64,000 nt of DNA from positions 37,742,234 through 37,806,233 of the forward strand of contig CM026400.1 in NCBI GenBank assembly GCA_014843695.1, in the 5' to 3' direction. A program made the position numbers and the translations under genes. Positions 1 through 9,669 of this stretch are shown here, in pieces. Every line of letters begins with the position of its first letter. Positions within the stretch are counted from its first letter, which is position 1. The notes below the pieces were generated by a model that worked only from the letters and a program-made list of their open reading frames with translations, searched no databases and was not told where the DNA came from. The DNA comes from Archivesica marissinica (Eukaryota; Mollusca; Bivalvia; Venerida; Vesicomyidae).

Positions 1-632
1 CCACCCAGTTTACCCTCCGGTGTTCTTATATCAGAAGTAGTTTCCGGACAGGCGGCCGAGATGGAAATGAACAACCCAGTTTCTGAAGCTACACCTGTCC
101 CTGGGCCATATGTTGAGAACTGTGCATCGAAGATACGTGGTTTTTGTAGTAAAATATTAAATATTTCTGATCCTGGTTCATGCTTGGCCATCGATGTGGC
201 ACACAGAATAAGTGCACCTTACACAGGAAAGATACGCTCAATAGTCGTCCGATTCAAAGACAAAGAGTTCAAACAAACTCTCAAACAGTGCCTTAGACAT
301 GTAAATCTTCGATCTACTGCATACAATGTTTCAGATCAGCACCCTCCAGATATAATGGAAAGGCGACGTACCCTTATCCCGGAGATGCTCAAGGCCAGGA
401 AAGACGGACATCGTGCTGTGCTGGTCTAGGATAAACTGTTTATAAATAATCAACTATTCAAACCTGGTACCGGCCGACAATACGATGGTTCAAGATAGGA
501 TTCCCGAGAAAAGTGTAATTTAAATATTATCTCTTGGAATGTTGAAGGTTTAAAAACTTGTTTGTTTGGCGATGATTTTGTAAATTTCGTTTCTAATTTT
601 GATGTGTTGTTCTTTTCGGAAAATTTACTATA
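1..632 (+). mobile_element. APE-type LINE relic: ORF1p C-terminal part plus start of endonuclease
   Basis: The frame is open from base 1 through an ATG at 61 to a TAG at 427-429. Residues such as IDVAHRIS, IVVRFKD and an RRR..IPEM..ARKDG stretch resemble the RRM and C-terminal domain of L1-type ORF1 proteins. After the TAG the same frame continues with DKLFINNQLF, the usual end of such proteins, so the TAG is a premature stop. In a following frame, about 513-632, NIISWNVEGL is the conserved start of the ORF2 APE endonuclease; it ends at a TAA after DVLFFSEN. The rest of ORF2 is missing, so this is a dead copy truncated at 3'. It could be L1, Tx1 or Jockey-like; the clade is not resolved. It is not the same copy as the minus-strand LINE at 4117-7006. 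Confidence 0.75.
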
Positions 633-761
633 AGAACATAATTTATTGGTTAATGAGTTTTGATTGATTTAAGAAGATAACATTAAATTAATACACAATT
701 GAATAAACAAGGTTATTTGATTACCATTATAATACATCGTATAATTAATTACATGTATAGT

Positions 762-1046
762 TTTAAGTTGTAGCTGCTTAGATACATGTACTTTAGAGAA
801 ATTATATATATGCAGCATATGAATAGGTCTATATTACACATGGACTTGTCTCATAAAAATAAAACACTGTTGATTAGAAACGTTGATACTCGTTGTGATT
901 CATTAACTCCCACTCTGTGTGGCACTTCTAACGCTACCACGAATATCGGATATGAGAGGCGCCACAGTATGCCATATTATGTGTATGCATATATACATTC
1001 GGCTATGGTATATAGGCATACGCATTGTATTATAAATGCAGTTATT
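762..1046 (+). repeat. Left copy of a 285-bp direct repeat
   Basis: Begins TTTAAGTTGTAGCTGCTTAG and ends at GCAGTTATT. It is repeated at 1614-1899 with few substitutions and the same orientation, about 852 bp apart. The pair brackets a unique interior (1047-1613), a layout like long terminal repeats or a segmental duplication. No TG...CA termini or primer-binding site are evident, so an LTR element is not supported. Confidence 0.8.
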
Positions 1047-1135
1047 TCATACTTTACTATAAATAGTAACAAATTTAATGGTAGAAAAGCAAAATATCTG
1101 GTCGACGCAGGCAATATATTTCGATTTTCGGATCT

Positions 1136-1171
1136 GCCGGGTCAATATCGGATATTTGATATTGGCCCGGC
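1136..1171. repeat. 14-bp-arm hairpin
   Basis: GCCGGGTCAATATC and GATATTGGCCCGGC form arms with one mismatch around an 8-base loop. It lies about 70 bp upstream of the ATG at 1240 inside the direct-repeat-bracketed interval. The AATATCGGATA core also occurs in both flanking direct repeats. Confidence 0.75.
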
Positions 1172-1239
1172 ACGCGCCGAGAACGAATCACGAGCACGTG
1201 TCACAGGTAGCAGCAACATAGTAACTACATTGTGTAAAC

Positions 1240-1575
1240 ATGGCCGCCGAAGCAACACTAAAGTCGTTGTCTGACAGATTGTTGTATCTTGACGGTAAAA
1301 TGGCTGAGCGAAATAAGCAAATAACAGCAGAAGAAACATACGGCTATGTATGCAATAAAGAAGTTATTAAACGGCTGCGGTGGGCCATTTGTGGATATTG
1401 GCACCTATCCGATATTGGCCCTTGGGAAGGGCCGTTTTCTAATGCTGGTTATAACTTGTGGCCCGATCCTTTTGCAATGTTACACAAATGTATGTATGCA
1501 TCTTATTCATTGTTAATTTCTATTCTGTATCATGCATGTATGTCAACTGTACTGTTTAATATGCATATGCAATAA
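1240..1575 (+). CDS. Unrecognised 111-aa ORF inside the direct-repeat interval
   Basis: The start AAACATGGCC is a good Kozak context. The N-terminal half is polar and charged (MAAEATLKSLSDRLLYLDGK, then MAERNKQ), plausibly helical. The second half reads into the inverted-repeat segment beginning at 1384 and looks non-coding. I recognise no domain. It may be the first exon or a remnant of a transposable-element protein, or chance. It stands alone, bracketed by the repeats at 762-1046 and 1614-1899. Confidence 0.25.
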   Translation: MAAEATLKSLSDRLLYLDGKMAERNKQITAEETYGYVCNKEVIKRLRWAICGYWHLSDIGPWEGPFSNAGYNLWPDPFAMLHKCMYASYSLLISILYHACMSTVLFNMHMQ

Positions 1576-1605
1576 CATATGGTTAAATCAATATCCACAA
1601 ATGGC
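1384..1605. mobile_element. Short inverted-repeat element (possible MITE)
   Basis: GCCATTTGTGGATATTG at 1384-1400 has an exact 17-base reverse complement at 1589-1605. Weaker similarity continues a few bases outward (GGT on the left, ACC on the right). The roughly 222-bp size fits a MITE. No target duplication could be confirmed by eye. Confidence 0.5.
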
Positions 1606-1613
1606 GAACCTCC

Positions 1614-1899
1614 TTTAAGTTGTAGCTGCTTAGATGCATGCACTTTAGAGAGCTTGCATATATGCAGCATATGAATAGGTCTATATTACACATGGACTTG
1701 TCTCATACAAATTAAAACACTGTTGAATAGAAACGTTGATACTCGTTGTGATTCATTAACCCCCACTCTGTGTGGCACTTCTAATACTACCACGGATATC
1801 GGATATGAGAGGCGCCACAGTATGCCGTATTATGTGTATGCATATATACATTCGGATATGGTATATGGGCATACGCATTGTATTATAAATGCAATTATT
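1614..1899 (+). repeat. Right copy of the 285-bp direct repeat
   Basis: Second copy of the block at 762-1046; both include the ACTCGTTGTGATTCATTAAC segment and a GGATATGAGAGGCGCCACAG segment. Reading frames here are not conserved as protein between copies, so coding is unlikely. Confidence 0.8.
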
Positions 1900-2554
1900 G
1901 TAAATGTTTTCTTTATTAAATTAAAACGAAAAGTAATATTTTCGGAACTATTTTAGAACCCAACTATTCTTGGGTACCAAATTGCAGGGCCTTCTCTTCG
2001 TTTGCTATCTTGTATTATGCACATTTTGACCTCACGGCCCTTTTCGTCTACAGGATTTGAAATAAATGTGTCTGTATTGTTATGTAAATAATGTGTGTAC
2101 AATGGTGATACTTACACTGTCAATAAATATTACTTAGAAGGAAGTCTTCCTGGGTAGAGTTACTGCTTGTATAACTTGACAAACGAATCAGGGAAGTCTT
2201 CATGTGTTAGATTTACTGCTGGTACACCTTTGCAAAAAAACACTCGATTTTCAGCGTGGGTAATTTAAATAATAAAACACTCTGGATATCAGATATTCAT
2301 CGTGGGTAATTTAGATAATAAAAACACCCATGTGTAAAATGCATCTTCCTCTATTAGAGATACATTATACTTAATCATATTGACATTTAAGCAACATCAT
2401 TTATTTTGTGAAATTGTCTGATATCTAAAAAACGGTTTCCGCTGTTTTCCAAAAAACACTAGTATTATTCATTTATGAAGTGTTTTAGTAGTAAAGTAAG
2501 TTAGTAAATATTTTATTATAGTGGCATGTGCATTAACATAGTTACAATACTTAC
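1900..2554. other. No gene seen; short degenerate duplications
   Basis: AT-rich DNA. Two small direct duplications are visible: around GAAGTCTTC (2140 and 2192) and around GTGGGTAATTTA (2258 and 2309). No coding signal. Confidence 0.5.
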
Positions 2555-2889
2555 TTAATCATCTTCGTCCGGTGTGGGACTGCCACTACAGTTCTCCATC
2601 TCTATCCATTGCTGCTCATTGTCTTCTCCCCATGTCATTCGGGTAGTACGCAGCTCAGAGGTCAAGGTGCTTCTTCATGCTTGGACTGGTCGGCCTCTCT
2701 TCCTCTTGCCTTGCGGATTCCAATCAAGAGCCTGCTTGGTTATGCTTAGCTTGTCCCTTCTCAAGGTGTGTCCCACCCATCGCCACTTCATGTCCCCTTG
2801 ATGTCCTGTGTGATAGGTCGTTGATTGATCCTACGCCGGAGATCTTGGTTAGTGATCTTTTCCGGCCACTGTGTACCCAGAAATTGCAG
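2555..2889 (-). pseudogene. LINE reverse transcriptase C-terminal tail relic
   Basis: On the minus strand, two adjacent frames read [16 protein letters not shown] and then [13 protein letters not shown], followed by [15 protein letters not shown]. This is the WxGHxLR...[13 protein letters not shown] tail typical of the post-RT region of animal APE-type LINEs. A frameshift and a TGA after GRPVQA break it. It ends at a TAA (2555-2557) after a short acidic tail. Only the last ~110 codons remain, consistent with a 5'-truncated dead insertion. Confidence 0.75.
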
Positions 2890-2904
2890 TAGTGAGTAGC
2901 TAAC

Positions 2905-3270
2905 CCATCAGTATGTGGTGTATTCTAATAGTGAATGATGTGTAAATGCAAATTCTGTCCAAAAAATAAAATAAGATTTGGATATTTGTTTCGAAAATTG
3001 TTTAAGGTAACCGGGTAGCCGGAAACTAGCCAATTAGGCTTATTTACCGCAATGCGCGGTGTAATTTAGCGGTGAGTGACTCATTCCAGTGATGTACTGC
3101 TGTACTACTGGCAGTGAGCAGTGGATAAATGTACAAGTGGTGTATTCCAGCAGTAGGTAGTGTATTCCAACAGGGGTGGTGTATTCTAGTAGTGAATGAT
3201 GTATAAATGCGAAATGTCGAAACATGTTTAATGGTCGGTTGAGTAACCGGTAACAAGCCTATTTGCAGTT
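2905..3270. repeat. Diverged direct duplication
   Basis: The segment around 2911-2965 (GTGGTGTATTCTAATAGTG, then AATGATGTGTAAATGC) recurs at about 3175-3215 with similar flanking GTAACCGG. Between them TGTATTCCA/TGTATTCTA and CAGTAGTG-like words repeat. This is a degenerate repeat block; frames on the minus strand reflect the repetition and are not coding. Confidence 0.45.
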
Positions 3271-3388
3271 ACACGTCATTCGTAGATTATGATTATCAGA
3301 TGTCCAACCGCATACGTTAATATGTGCTATTTTTCACAGATCCGTTAGTAGTATTTATATGTATTGTAGATTAAGCCATGTGTCTCTA

Positions 3389-3610
3389 GAACATCTGTTG
3401 TCCAGTGGTAACACGCTGGATTGGTAATCCAGGGCTCTCAGGTTCTATACACCGTCTGACCCTAATACAATTAACAGTCTTTCAGATGGGACTTTAAACC
3501 GAGGTCTCGTGTCGGTGCTGTACACCGTGCACGTAATAGAACCAGAGGAGACCCTGGGTCTCTGTCTGTATCATTGCACTGTCCTACACAAATCTAAAAT
3601 GACTAATTGC
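3389..3610 (+). mobile_element. SINE-A copy (tRNA-Thr-like head), 3' truncated
   Basis: Head contains an A-box-like GTCCAGTGGTAAC, the arm CTGGATTGGTAATCCAG and a decayed B box (GGTTCTATAC). The body includes CAGTCTTTCAGATGGGACTT and AACCAGAGGAGAC, shared with ten other copies in this window. The copy stops after AAAATGACTAAT and lacks the tail. Confidence 0.8.
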
Positions 3611-3757
3611 CGACCCGGCTATTTGTTTGTTGGTCGGTTCTATACAATTTAAATGTTACGAAAATTTAATTCTTATTTATTTAATCTGGTTCAGATTCTG
3701 GATTAGTGTAATGCAGCCAGACTATCGGGGTATATAAGCTAGCGCAGGATTCGAACG

Positions 3758-3842
3758 CACACCTACCCAGATTGGGCAGCCAATGGGTGAATTTTGAAAC
3801 ATCCACCTATCCAGGTTGGGCAGCCAATGGGTGAATTTTTAG
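3758..3842 (+). repeat. Two-copy tandem duplication, about 42 bp
   Basis: GGGCAGCCAATGGGTGAATTTT occurs in both copies, preceded by CACCTACCCAGATT and CACCTATCCAGGTT. Local tandem duplication, non-coding. Confidence 0.6.
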
Positions 3843-4116
3843 TCTTCATGGACCCAGAATGCCCATGGCAGACGCGTTTATTATTATCCAAATATGCAAC
3901 AGAACAAACAATTAATGTTTATACTGCTTGACACTAATCATATTGCACAGACGAGTAATATAGATGTTGCATAATAACTATCTAGTGTGAATGGCAGTAA
4001 TTATCTGTGTAAAGATATGAAGTATTTGATGTGCTTAATTGTTACGAAATACATTTCTAAATACAATAAGTTTACAATAAGTTTATTGCATAAAACAGTA
4101 TACATGTTTGTAGAAA

Positions 4117-4739
4117 TTATGTAAAAACAGGATATTCATTTTCCACAATTCTATAATTGAAATAAATACATAATCTTTCCTTTCGTGGTAGGTGTATGTA
4201 GCGACGACGTTCGATAGCTAGATCATGTGAGGATGTTTTAAATCGTGTAAGAGAAATTCTGTATTTTTTATCATTAATATAATCAAGATAAGGTTCAAAG
4301 ATAAATTCATTTTTAAATAAACTATATGTCTCTAGACGTCCAGAGTTATTGACAGCAGTATACCAACCTTGATAGTATATGTCTAGTATGCGTGATTTTA
4401 TAGTATTGTAATTAATAAGCATTTGGACTGGTTTTGCCACAAATAACTCAGTCCGCATGTATCGATAATATTTTTTAGTTGATAAACCCAGTTCATGTTG
4501 GTGTGATAATTTCCATTTTCAACATCAGTTTTCAAAATTAGGTAAGTTTTATAAAGTATTGAATCTTCTGGTAAGGTTATTAATTGTATCCAGTATTTTA
4601 TCATTAATAGTTTTCTACGTATCGACATGGGGAGACAACTAAGTTCTCCATATAGTGCATTCAGGTTTGTTGAGCGGACATGGGGAGACAACCAAGTTCT
4701 CCATATAGTGCATTCAGGTTTGTTGAGCGCCTTACGCAT
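4117..4739 (-). pseudogene. LINE ORF2 C-terminal region, broken by a 53-bp duplication
   Basis: Residues NALYGELSCLP, RRKLLMIKYWIQL and MNWVYQLKNIIDTCGL are typical of the post-RT domain of L1-like ORF2 proteins. A frameshift near 4440-4460 passes the sequence to a second frame (FVAKPVQ... SLTRFKTSSHDLAIERRRY), ending at a stop near 4117. The NALYGEL segment appears twice in two frames because of the tandem duplication. Confidence 0.75.
4625..4730. repeat. 53-bp tandem duplication inside the LINE
   Basis: GACATGGGGAGACAACTAAG through GTTTGTTGAGCG at 4625-4677 is repeated at 4678-4730 with one difference seen. Fifty-three is not a multiple of three, so it breaks the ORF2 frame. Confidence 0.9.
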
Positions 4740-4799
4740 AGCATTTTTCTACAAAATTTGGAAAGTATTAATTCACAATCATGTTAGCCCCATAATTCT

Positions 4800-5850
4800 G
4801 CTCAATAATTTATCTTTGGTGCGACTAGAGATTCAAACAGGTTTAACTTTCTAGAAGTTGGGAATTCTACTTGGTTAAAAGCAATAAATAATTTATGTAA
4901 AGAAAAAGAGGCGTGCTGAGCTACACGTTTTTGTGTTCGATTCCAATTACCATTCTTGTATAGAGGAACACCTACATATTTAAACGATTCCACAATCTCA
5001 ATAAGTGAATTATATATGTAAAAATCATGTCGAGAATTACGACCATTTTCAAAAATCATAATTTTTGTTTTGTTAGTATTAATGCGTAAGCCCCACATAT
5101 TACACAGTAAGTCTCAATATCGTTCAACATATATTGCAATGATTCGGGATCTTGTGCAAATACAACAACATCATCATCAAACAATAGTAAAACATCTCTG
5201 TAAATCATTAATGTTCAGTATTAGATTTATAACCGCATTAATATTGTTTAATATATCATTTAAAAAGAATAGACACAAAATGCTACTGGACGGGTCTCCT
5301 TGTTTTACCCCAATATTAGATGTGATAAAATCAGACGTGTGTGATCCATAGCTAATATATGATCGTACTACTGTATACATATATTTTAGAGCCATTATAA
5401 ACCTAGTGCTAACATTTGAATTTAGCAATTTCTCCCATAAGTAAATCCTATTAATTTTATCAAACATCATTTGCCAATTAAGGTAGGCTATATAAACAGC
5501 AGTCTCAAAGTGAAAAAGACTTTTACAAAGATTTAACCACATAATGCCAATTTGATGTGTTTCCACTAATGTTATTTTGTCCTGCAAACAAGATTTACAA
5601 TATATAGTGATGCCTCCACTGAAACGTCCTTTCTTGGTATGAGGCGATTTATTACCAAATAGATGATAAGCAACATATCCCTGAATGTCTAAGTTATAAT
5701 GCGAATTACGTGATAGCCAAGCTTCAGTTAGTATTATTAAATCATGATTATAAACAATGTCAAGAAAATCTGGATCCGATAATTTACGTGTTAGTCCATT
5801 TATATTCCACGATATAATGTTTAGCTGCTCTTCTTGACGGGACGTAGTGT
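4800..5850 (-). pseudogene. LINE ORF2 fragment: EN N-terminus joined to RT
   Basis: From about 5848 the frame reads NIISWNINGL, DLIILTEAWL and SGGITIYCK, the APE endonuclease N-terminal half. Near 5475, after YIAYLNW, it continues without a frame break in RT sequence (MMFDKINRIYLWEKLL), so the rest of EN and early RT are deleted. RT motif GVKQGDPSSS follows. The next motif lies in a shifted frame as LLFDDDVVVFAQDPESL, where the usual FADD box reads FDDD. A second frameshift leads to MWGLRINTNKTKIMIF and YVGVPLYKNGNW at 5098-4802. The catalytic centre is therefore altered and the ORF broken. Confidence 0.8.
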
Positions 5851-7006
5851 GTTGAGGTTACCGGCCGTCTGTACTGTTGCCCATTGATGTACAGTTTGTC
5901 TGCAACACGTTTAACTATATGCCCTTTGCGGTTCCCAGTTTGCATGACTGGGTACAGATCTCGACGTGCGTCTCTCCATTCCTTTGGAAGCTGGACTCCC
6001 ACACCATGGTTTGTTTTCTTCAAATCGTCTATGACTGTGTAGGACGGGGATCGAACTTTCCCTCGCTCAGAGTTACTGTGAACTTTCACAACTATTGGTC
6101 GGGGTTTGTTCGAATACTCCGGATTGCCCATTCTATGTGCACGGTCAAATGTCATGTTATCACTATCTATCTTTAGCGAATGTTTGATGAACTATTTCAC
6201 AAGGGTTTCACTGTTTTCCGGTTCCATGGTTACAGAATCCCCGTGCTGTGGTCTGCTAGTTTCAGGAATGCCATAGAATATGAGATTCGCTCTCATATTC
6301 CGATATTCACCATCTAAAACCCTGTCTGTTGTGGATTCCTTTTGGATTTCGAGTGTTCTGATTTGCTTTAGAAGAGCTGCGCACGATTCTTGCATACCTT
6401 TAATATTATTTTTGATAGACTTCGTTTCAGTCGACTGTTGGTCATATTGAGTACTTATATAGGCGCTAGCATTCTCCACATCAATGACCCGCTTGTCAAT
6501 GTTATGTACTTTTATTTCTAGATCATTGAGTTTTGAGTTTATTGAGTTCACGGTTTTTTCTACATGTTCGATCCTTGCCACAGTACATGTTATGCTATGT
6601 ATGTCTTCCATCATACCCACAGACCACGGAGGAGGCTCGACTCCGGGCATGGCTACTGGTATGTAGGGTAAGGTATACTGTCGTTGAGGTGTAGTAAACG
6701 GACCAGGTGTAGAACCAGGGTATGGTTGTGGAGAATAGCTCATGTTTACTATATATTGTGAGTCTGTCGGTGTTATGCCATAACTACTCGGCGATGGATT
6801 TTTAAGTTTCAAACGTTTACTCACTTCATCATTTCCTTCTTGCGCTATCTTGTGTAAGAGTTGACTAGTTGTGTTCAACGTGTGTGTAATGTGTTCACTG
6901 TCCCGTGCACGATCATTTCGCTATTGTCCGCACACAAAGGAGAACTTTGTTTTCGTTTTTTCTTCTTCCCAGAACTGTTATTTTGATGTTTTCCTTTTGG
7001 TGGCAT
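5784..7006 (-). pseudogene. LINE ORF1p (coiled coil, RRM, CTD), broken
   Basis: In L1-type elements this protein binds the element RNA as a trimer. The start at 7006 gives MPPKGKHQNN and then GKKKKRKQ, a basic tract. A 1-nt frameshift near 6880 shifts into a frame with a Pro/Tyr-rich linker (6750-6640), a heptad-rich coiled coil (about 6600-6330; VEKTVNSINSKLNDLEIKV), and the RRM start MRANLIFYGIPE. An in-frame TAG at about 6192 interrupts it; the same frame resumes with NMTFDRAHRMGNPEYSN, RPIVVKV and the CTD ending before 5784. The DRAHRMG motif identifies the family. Confidence 0.85.
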
Positions 7007-7296
7007 GAGAAAATAACATTCTTACTTTATTACGCCAACAATGTTGGCAAATAATCCTTTTTTAAACATTTTATTCCAAATAATTGTCCGAGTATAAATG
7101 CCATGTCACGCCATGAAGGGAGATAACTCATAACAAAATTAAAATGTATGAACTCTTCGAAGTTTGGTAAGGTTGAAAACGGTTACTTATTAGTTATGAC
7201 ATTGAGGTCTCTATTAATAAATTGACTCCCTTATTGTACATGCAAAATGTACATCTAATTTGAATGAACAGGCTATCAATTTGAGCTTGATAGCAT

Positions 7297-7345
7297 AATC
7301 TCTCCAGAAGGCGTCGCTCATATGGGCAACCGGTAGCGACGATAG
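7297..7345 (+). mobile_element. SINE-A 3' tail fragment
   Basis: Only the tail TCTCCAGAAGGCGTCGCTC through GGCAACCGGTAGCGACGATA is present. It matches the 3' end of complete copies at 26078 and 59514. Confidence 0.75.
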
Positions 7346-7722
7346 AACGTAGAACATCTGCAACTATTTGAGATTCCTATGGATCTCAAGGTCACCGAAC
7401 AGTTTGTGAATAAAAATATTAGAACAGAACTAATGTATTTATATAACATATATACAATCACATGTATCGTGTCATCCGATAACTATTTACTGCATAAACA
7501 TATCACGGAATTTCGAGCATCCATTGAAAACATAATTGTATATGTTATACAAACATGTCCTTGAGCATATGGCAATGTATGTCAGGTAATAATGTTGCCG
7601 ACAAGTATGTCCCGTCATTATTAACTGTTTAAAGAATCACCACATTCCGAACACCCCTCGAAGACACATAACATTATATATTATAAAAAATGACATTAAC
7701 ACAAGTCAAGGTCAGTAATAAT

Positions 7723-7965
7723 GTGGAAGTCGTGATAGCGCAGTGGATGCGCGTTCGCTTCAGGTGCGAAAGGTCCGGAGTTCGAGCCCCACTGGAGCTG
7801 TTACGATTGTGCCCTTAGGCAAGGCATTTACATTCCACGTTGCCTCTTCTCTCTCCCTCGTGGTGATGGATTCCATCAGGAATGAGGTCTCGAGAGTGAT
7901 TTATATAAGTTGAAATAACTTGTTTCGCAATCGAGCTAAAATAAATTTGTATAAAAAAATAAAAT
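7723..7965 (+). mobile_element. SINE-B copy, near full length
   Basis: tRNA-derived head: GTCGTGATAGCGCAGTGGAT (A box), TTCGC-loop-GCGAA anticodon arm with CAG at the anticodon position, and B box GAGTTCGAGCCCC. The body contains TGCCCTTAGGCAAGGCATTT and TGCCTCTTCTCTCTCCC. The 3' tail AGTGATTTATATAAGTTG...CGCAATCGAGCTAAA is followed by an A-rich end. Confidence 0.85.
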
Positions 7966-8680
7966 TTAAAAAAATGTCAGTAACCATTTCCTCGAATTAA
8001 TGATTTAACTGTTTAGCGTGGCACGAAGTTCTGAGTATGCATAGTTGATGAAACAATGTTGTCTGAACTCACTAGATAAAACAGACGGACAGACTGTCGG
8101 AAATCGCAAATATATTTATAAAACGACAACAATACGTTAATTTTGCATTGTCCTCTGTGCACATTTTCAAATTATTTATATAATAAATTATGTTAATTCA
8201 ATTGCAGATATACCTTACATAACCACAATACTATTATGTTTCAAAATCGGTGAGCCAGTCAACTAGACATTTGTGCATTCGAACAGAGGAGTGTTAATAG
8301 AGAGTATGATAAGATGATTATATGGATTATAATAGTGTGCACGCTTCTTGGGTAATTTAAAATAATACAATTTAAATTGTTAATTTCGATTAGAGGATAT
8401 TCAGCTGTATGTACTATTTGTGTTATTTCTATTAAAAATATAATAAAAATATTTACAAATATTTAGCTCTGTACAATTGTTGTATAATTTCACTTTAAAA
8501 TAATACAACTTAATATGTTTATTGGATTGGATTAAAGAAGATTGAACTTATTTCAACAACTTCGGTTCATACATTCAGTGAACTGCAAAGTAATCATATG
8601 GTTGGTGCCATGCGAAAATGGGCTGTCGGACATTTTAGAAAAATGGGAAGAAAATTGCAGTAAAATAATATTATGATTAA

Positions 8681-9032
8681 ACTACAGGTTGTAAAACAAC
8701 AAATAAAATTGCATATTAAATACATATACTGAAAAGTAAAAACATACAGTATGATCAGTTATATTTCCAATCTATCATTTCTTCTGATACCGCATCCACT
8801 GTGAAGAGGTATTCAAATCAAATTCCAAATCAGCAATCATATCACAACATTTTATGTAATGGTCAACAGTGCCAATGCTCACCTGTGAATAACGTCAGTT
8901 TGCAATGTTCTGAATTATTATACTACATCTTTTCTACACATTAACTAGTCTGAAGTCTTCTAAAGTCACATAATTACTCAAAAAGCCCACACAACTATAC
9001 ACTGCCTGTCATGAAAATGCATTTTTACCAAA
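8681..9032 (-). repeat. Dispersed repeat, inverted partner of 47500-47880
   Basis: The reverse complement matches 47500-47880 across about 350 bp with many substitutions and small indels. Shared words include GCATTTTCATGACAGGCAGTG and ACCTCTTCACAGTGGATG. No ORF, TIR or tRNA head seen. Confidence 0.7.
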
Positions 9033-9320
9033 CAAAACATGAAAAACGATATTGGTTATGAGGACAACATTCGATATAACAACCTAAACAAACAATAGCG
9101 TTTTCTTACGGAGAAACGGAGCTACAAAGAGACTGCAACGAGACAAAGATTACACTACTTAAATTCGCGTGAATTAGTATTTATGTGTTATATAATTATA
9201 TTATGTATATATATATTTCACGCTGTACTATGTACAAGTCTGAATAAATGATCTGTTCTGTTCTTAAAATAAGATTATGTATTCAATCAGATATATATAA
9301 TACCTGCTAGATAGCAGTTT

Positions 9321-9390
9321 GAACATAATATAATATGGGCATACTTATTAAATATGAACATAATATAATATGGGCATACTTATTAAATTA
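9321..9390 (+). repeat. 35-bp tandem duplication
   Basis: GAACATAATATAATATGGGC followed by ATACTTATTAAAT occurs twice in tandem. No further copies. Confidence 0.9.
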
Positions 9391-9669
9391 TTGCTTACAA
9401 GCAAATCCGTTACTCAAGGCACATATCATACATAGTTTGAACCAATTTTTATAGCTTGCACACGCGTTGTCAGCTGTCGATTGTTTGAGTGACTCGAGCT
9501 ACTAGGAAATCTTGTCCGCCATGACGTCAGGTAACTTCTCAGTCTCGGTAGCATAGCTCTGCAAAAACAAATGTATAAACATCATATTAATAATTAATAA
9601 TTACTATTATATTCTTAAAGTAGATCTTGTTTAATAATTGTCCATCAACATAATCGTTATTTGTAGATA

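Larger units (their letters stand above)
4117..7006 (-). mobile_element. Internally deleted L1-like LINE (ORF1 plus EN/RT fragments)
   Basis: Read on the minus strand from 7006 to 4117. ORF1 begins at an ATG (7004-7006) with a lysine-rich start, then the coiled coil, RRM and C-terminal domain. ORF2 begins near 5840 with the APE endonuclease and jumps in frame near 5475 into reverse transcriptase, losing the rest of EN and the fingers of RT. RT then shows GVKQGDPSS, a catalytic-box region reading FDDD, and the C-terminal region. Several frameshifts and stops make it inactive. ORF1 and ORF2 overlap slightly. A 53-bp tandem duplication lies inside it at 4625-4730. Confidence 0.85.

Noticed and set aside
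762..1899. LTR retrotransposon
   Set aside because: No TG...CA ends, primer-binding site, polypurine tract or gag/pol between the direct repeats.
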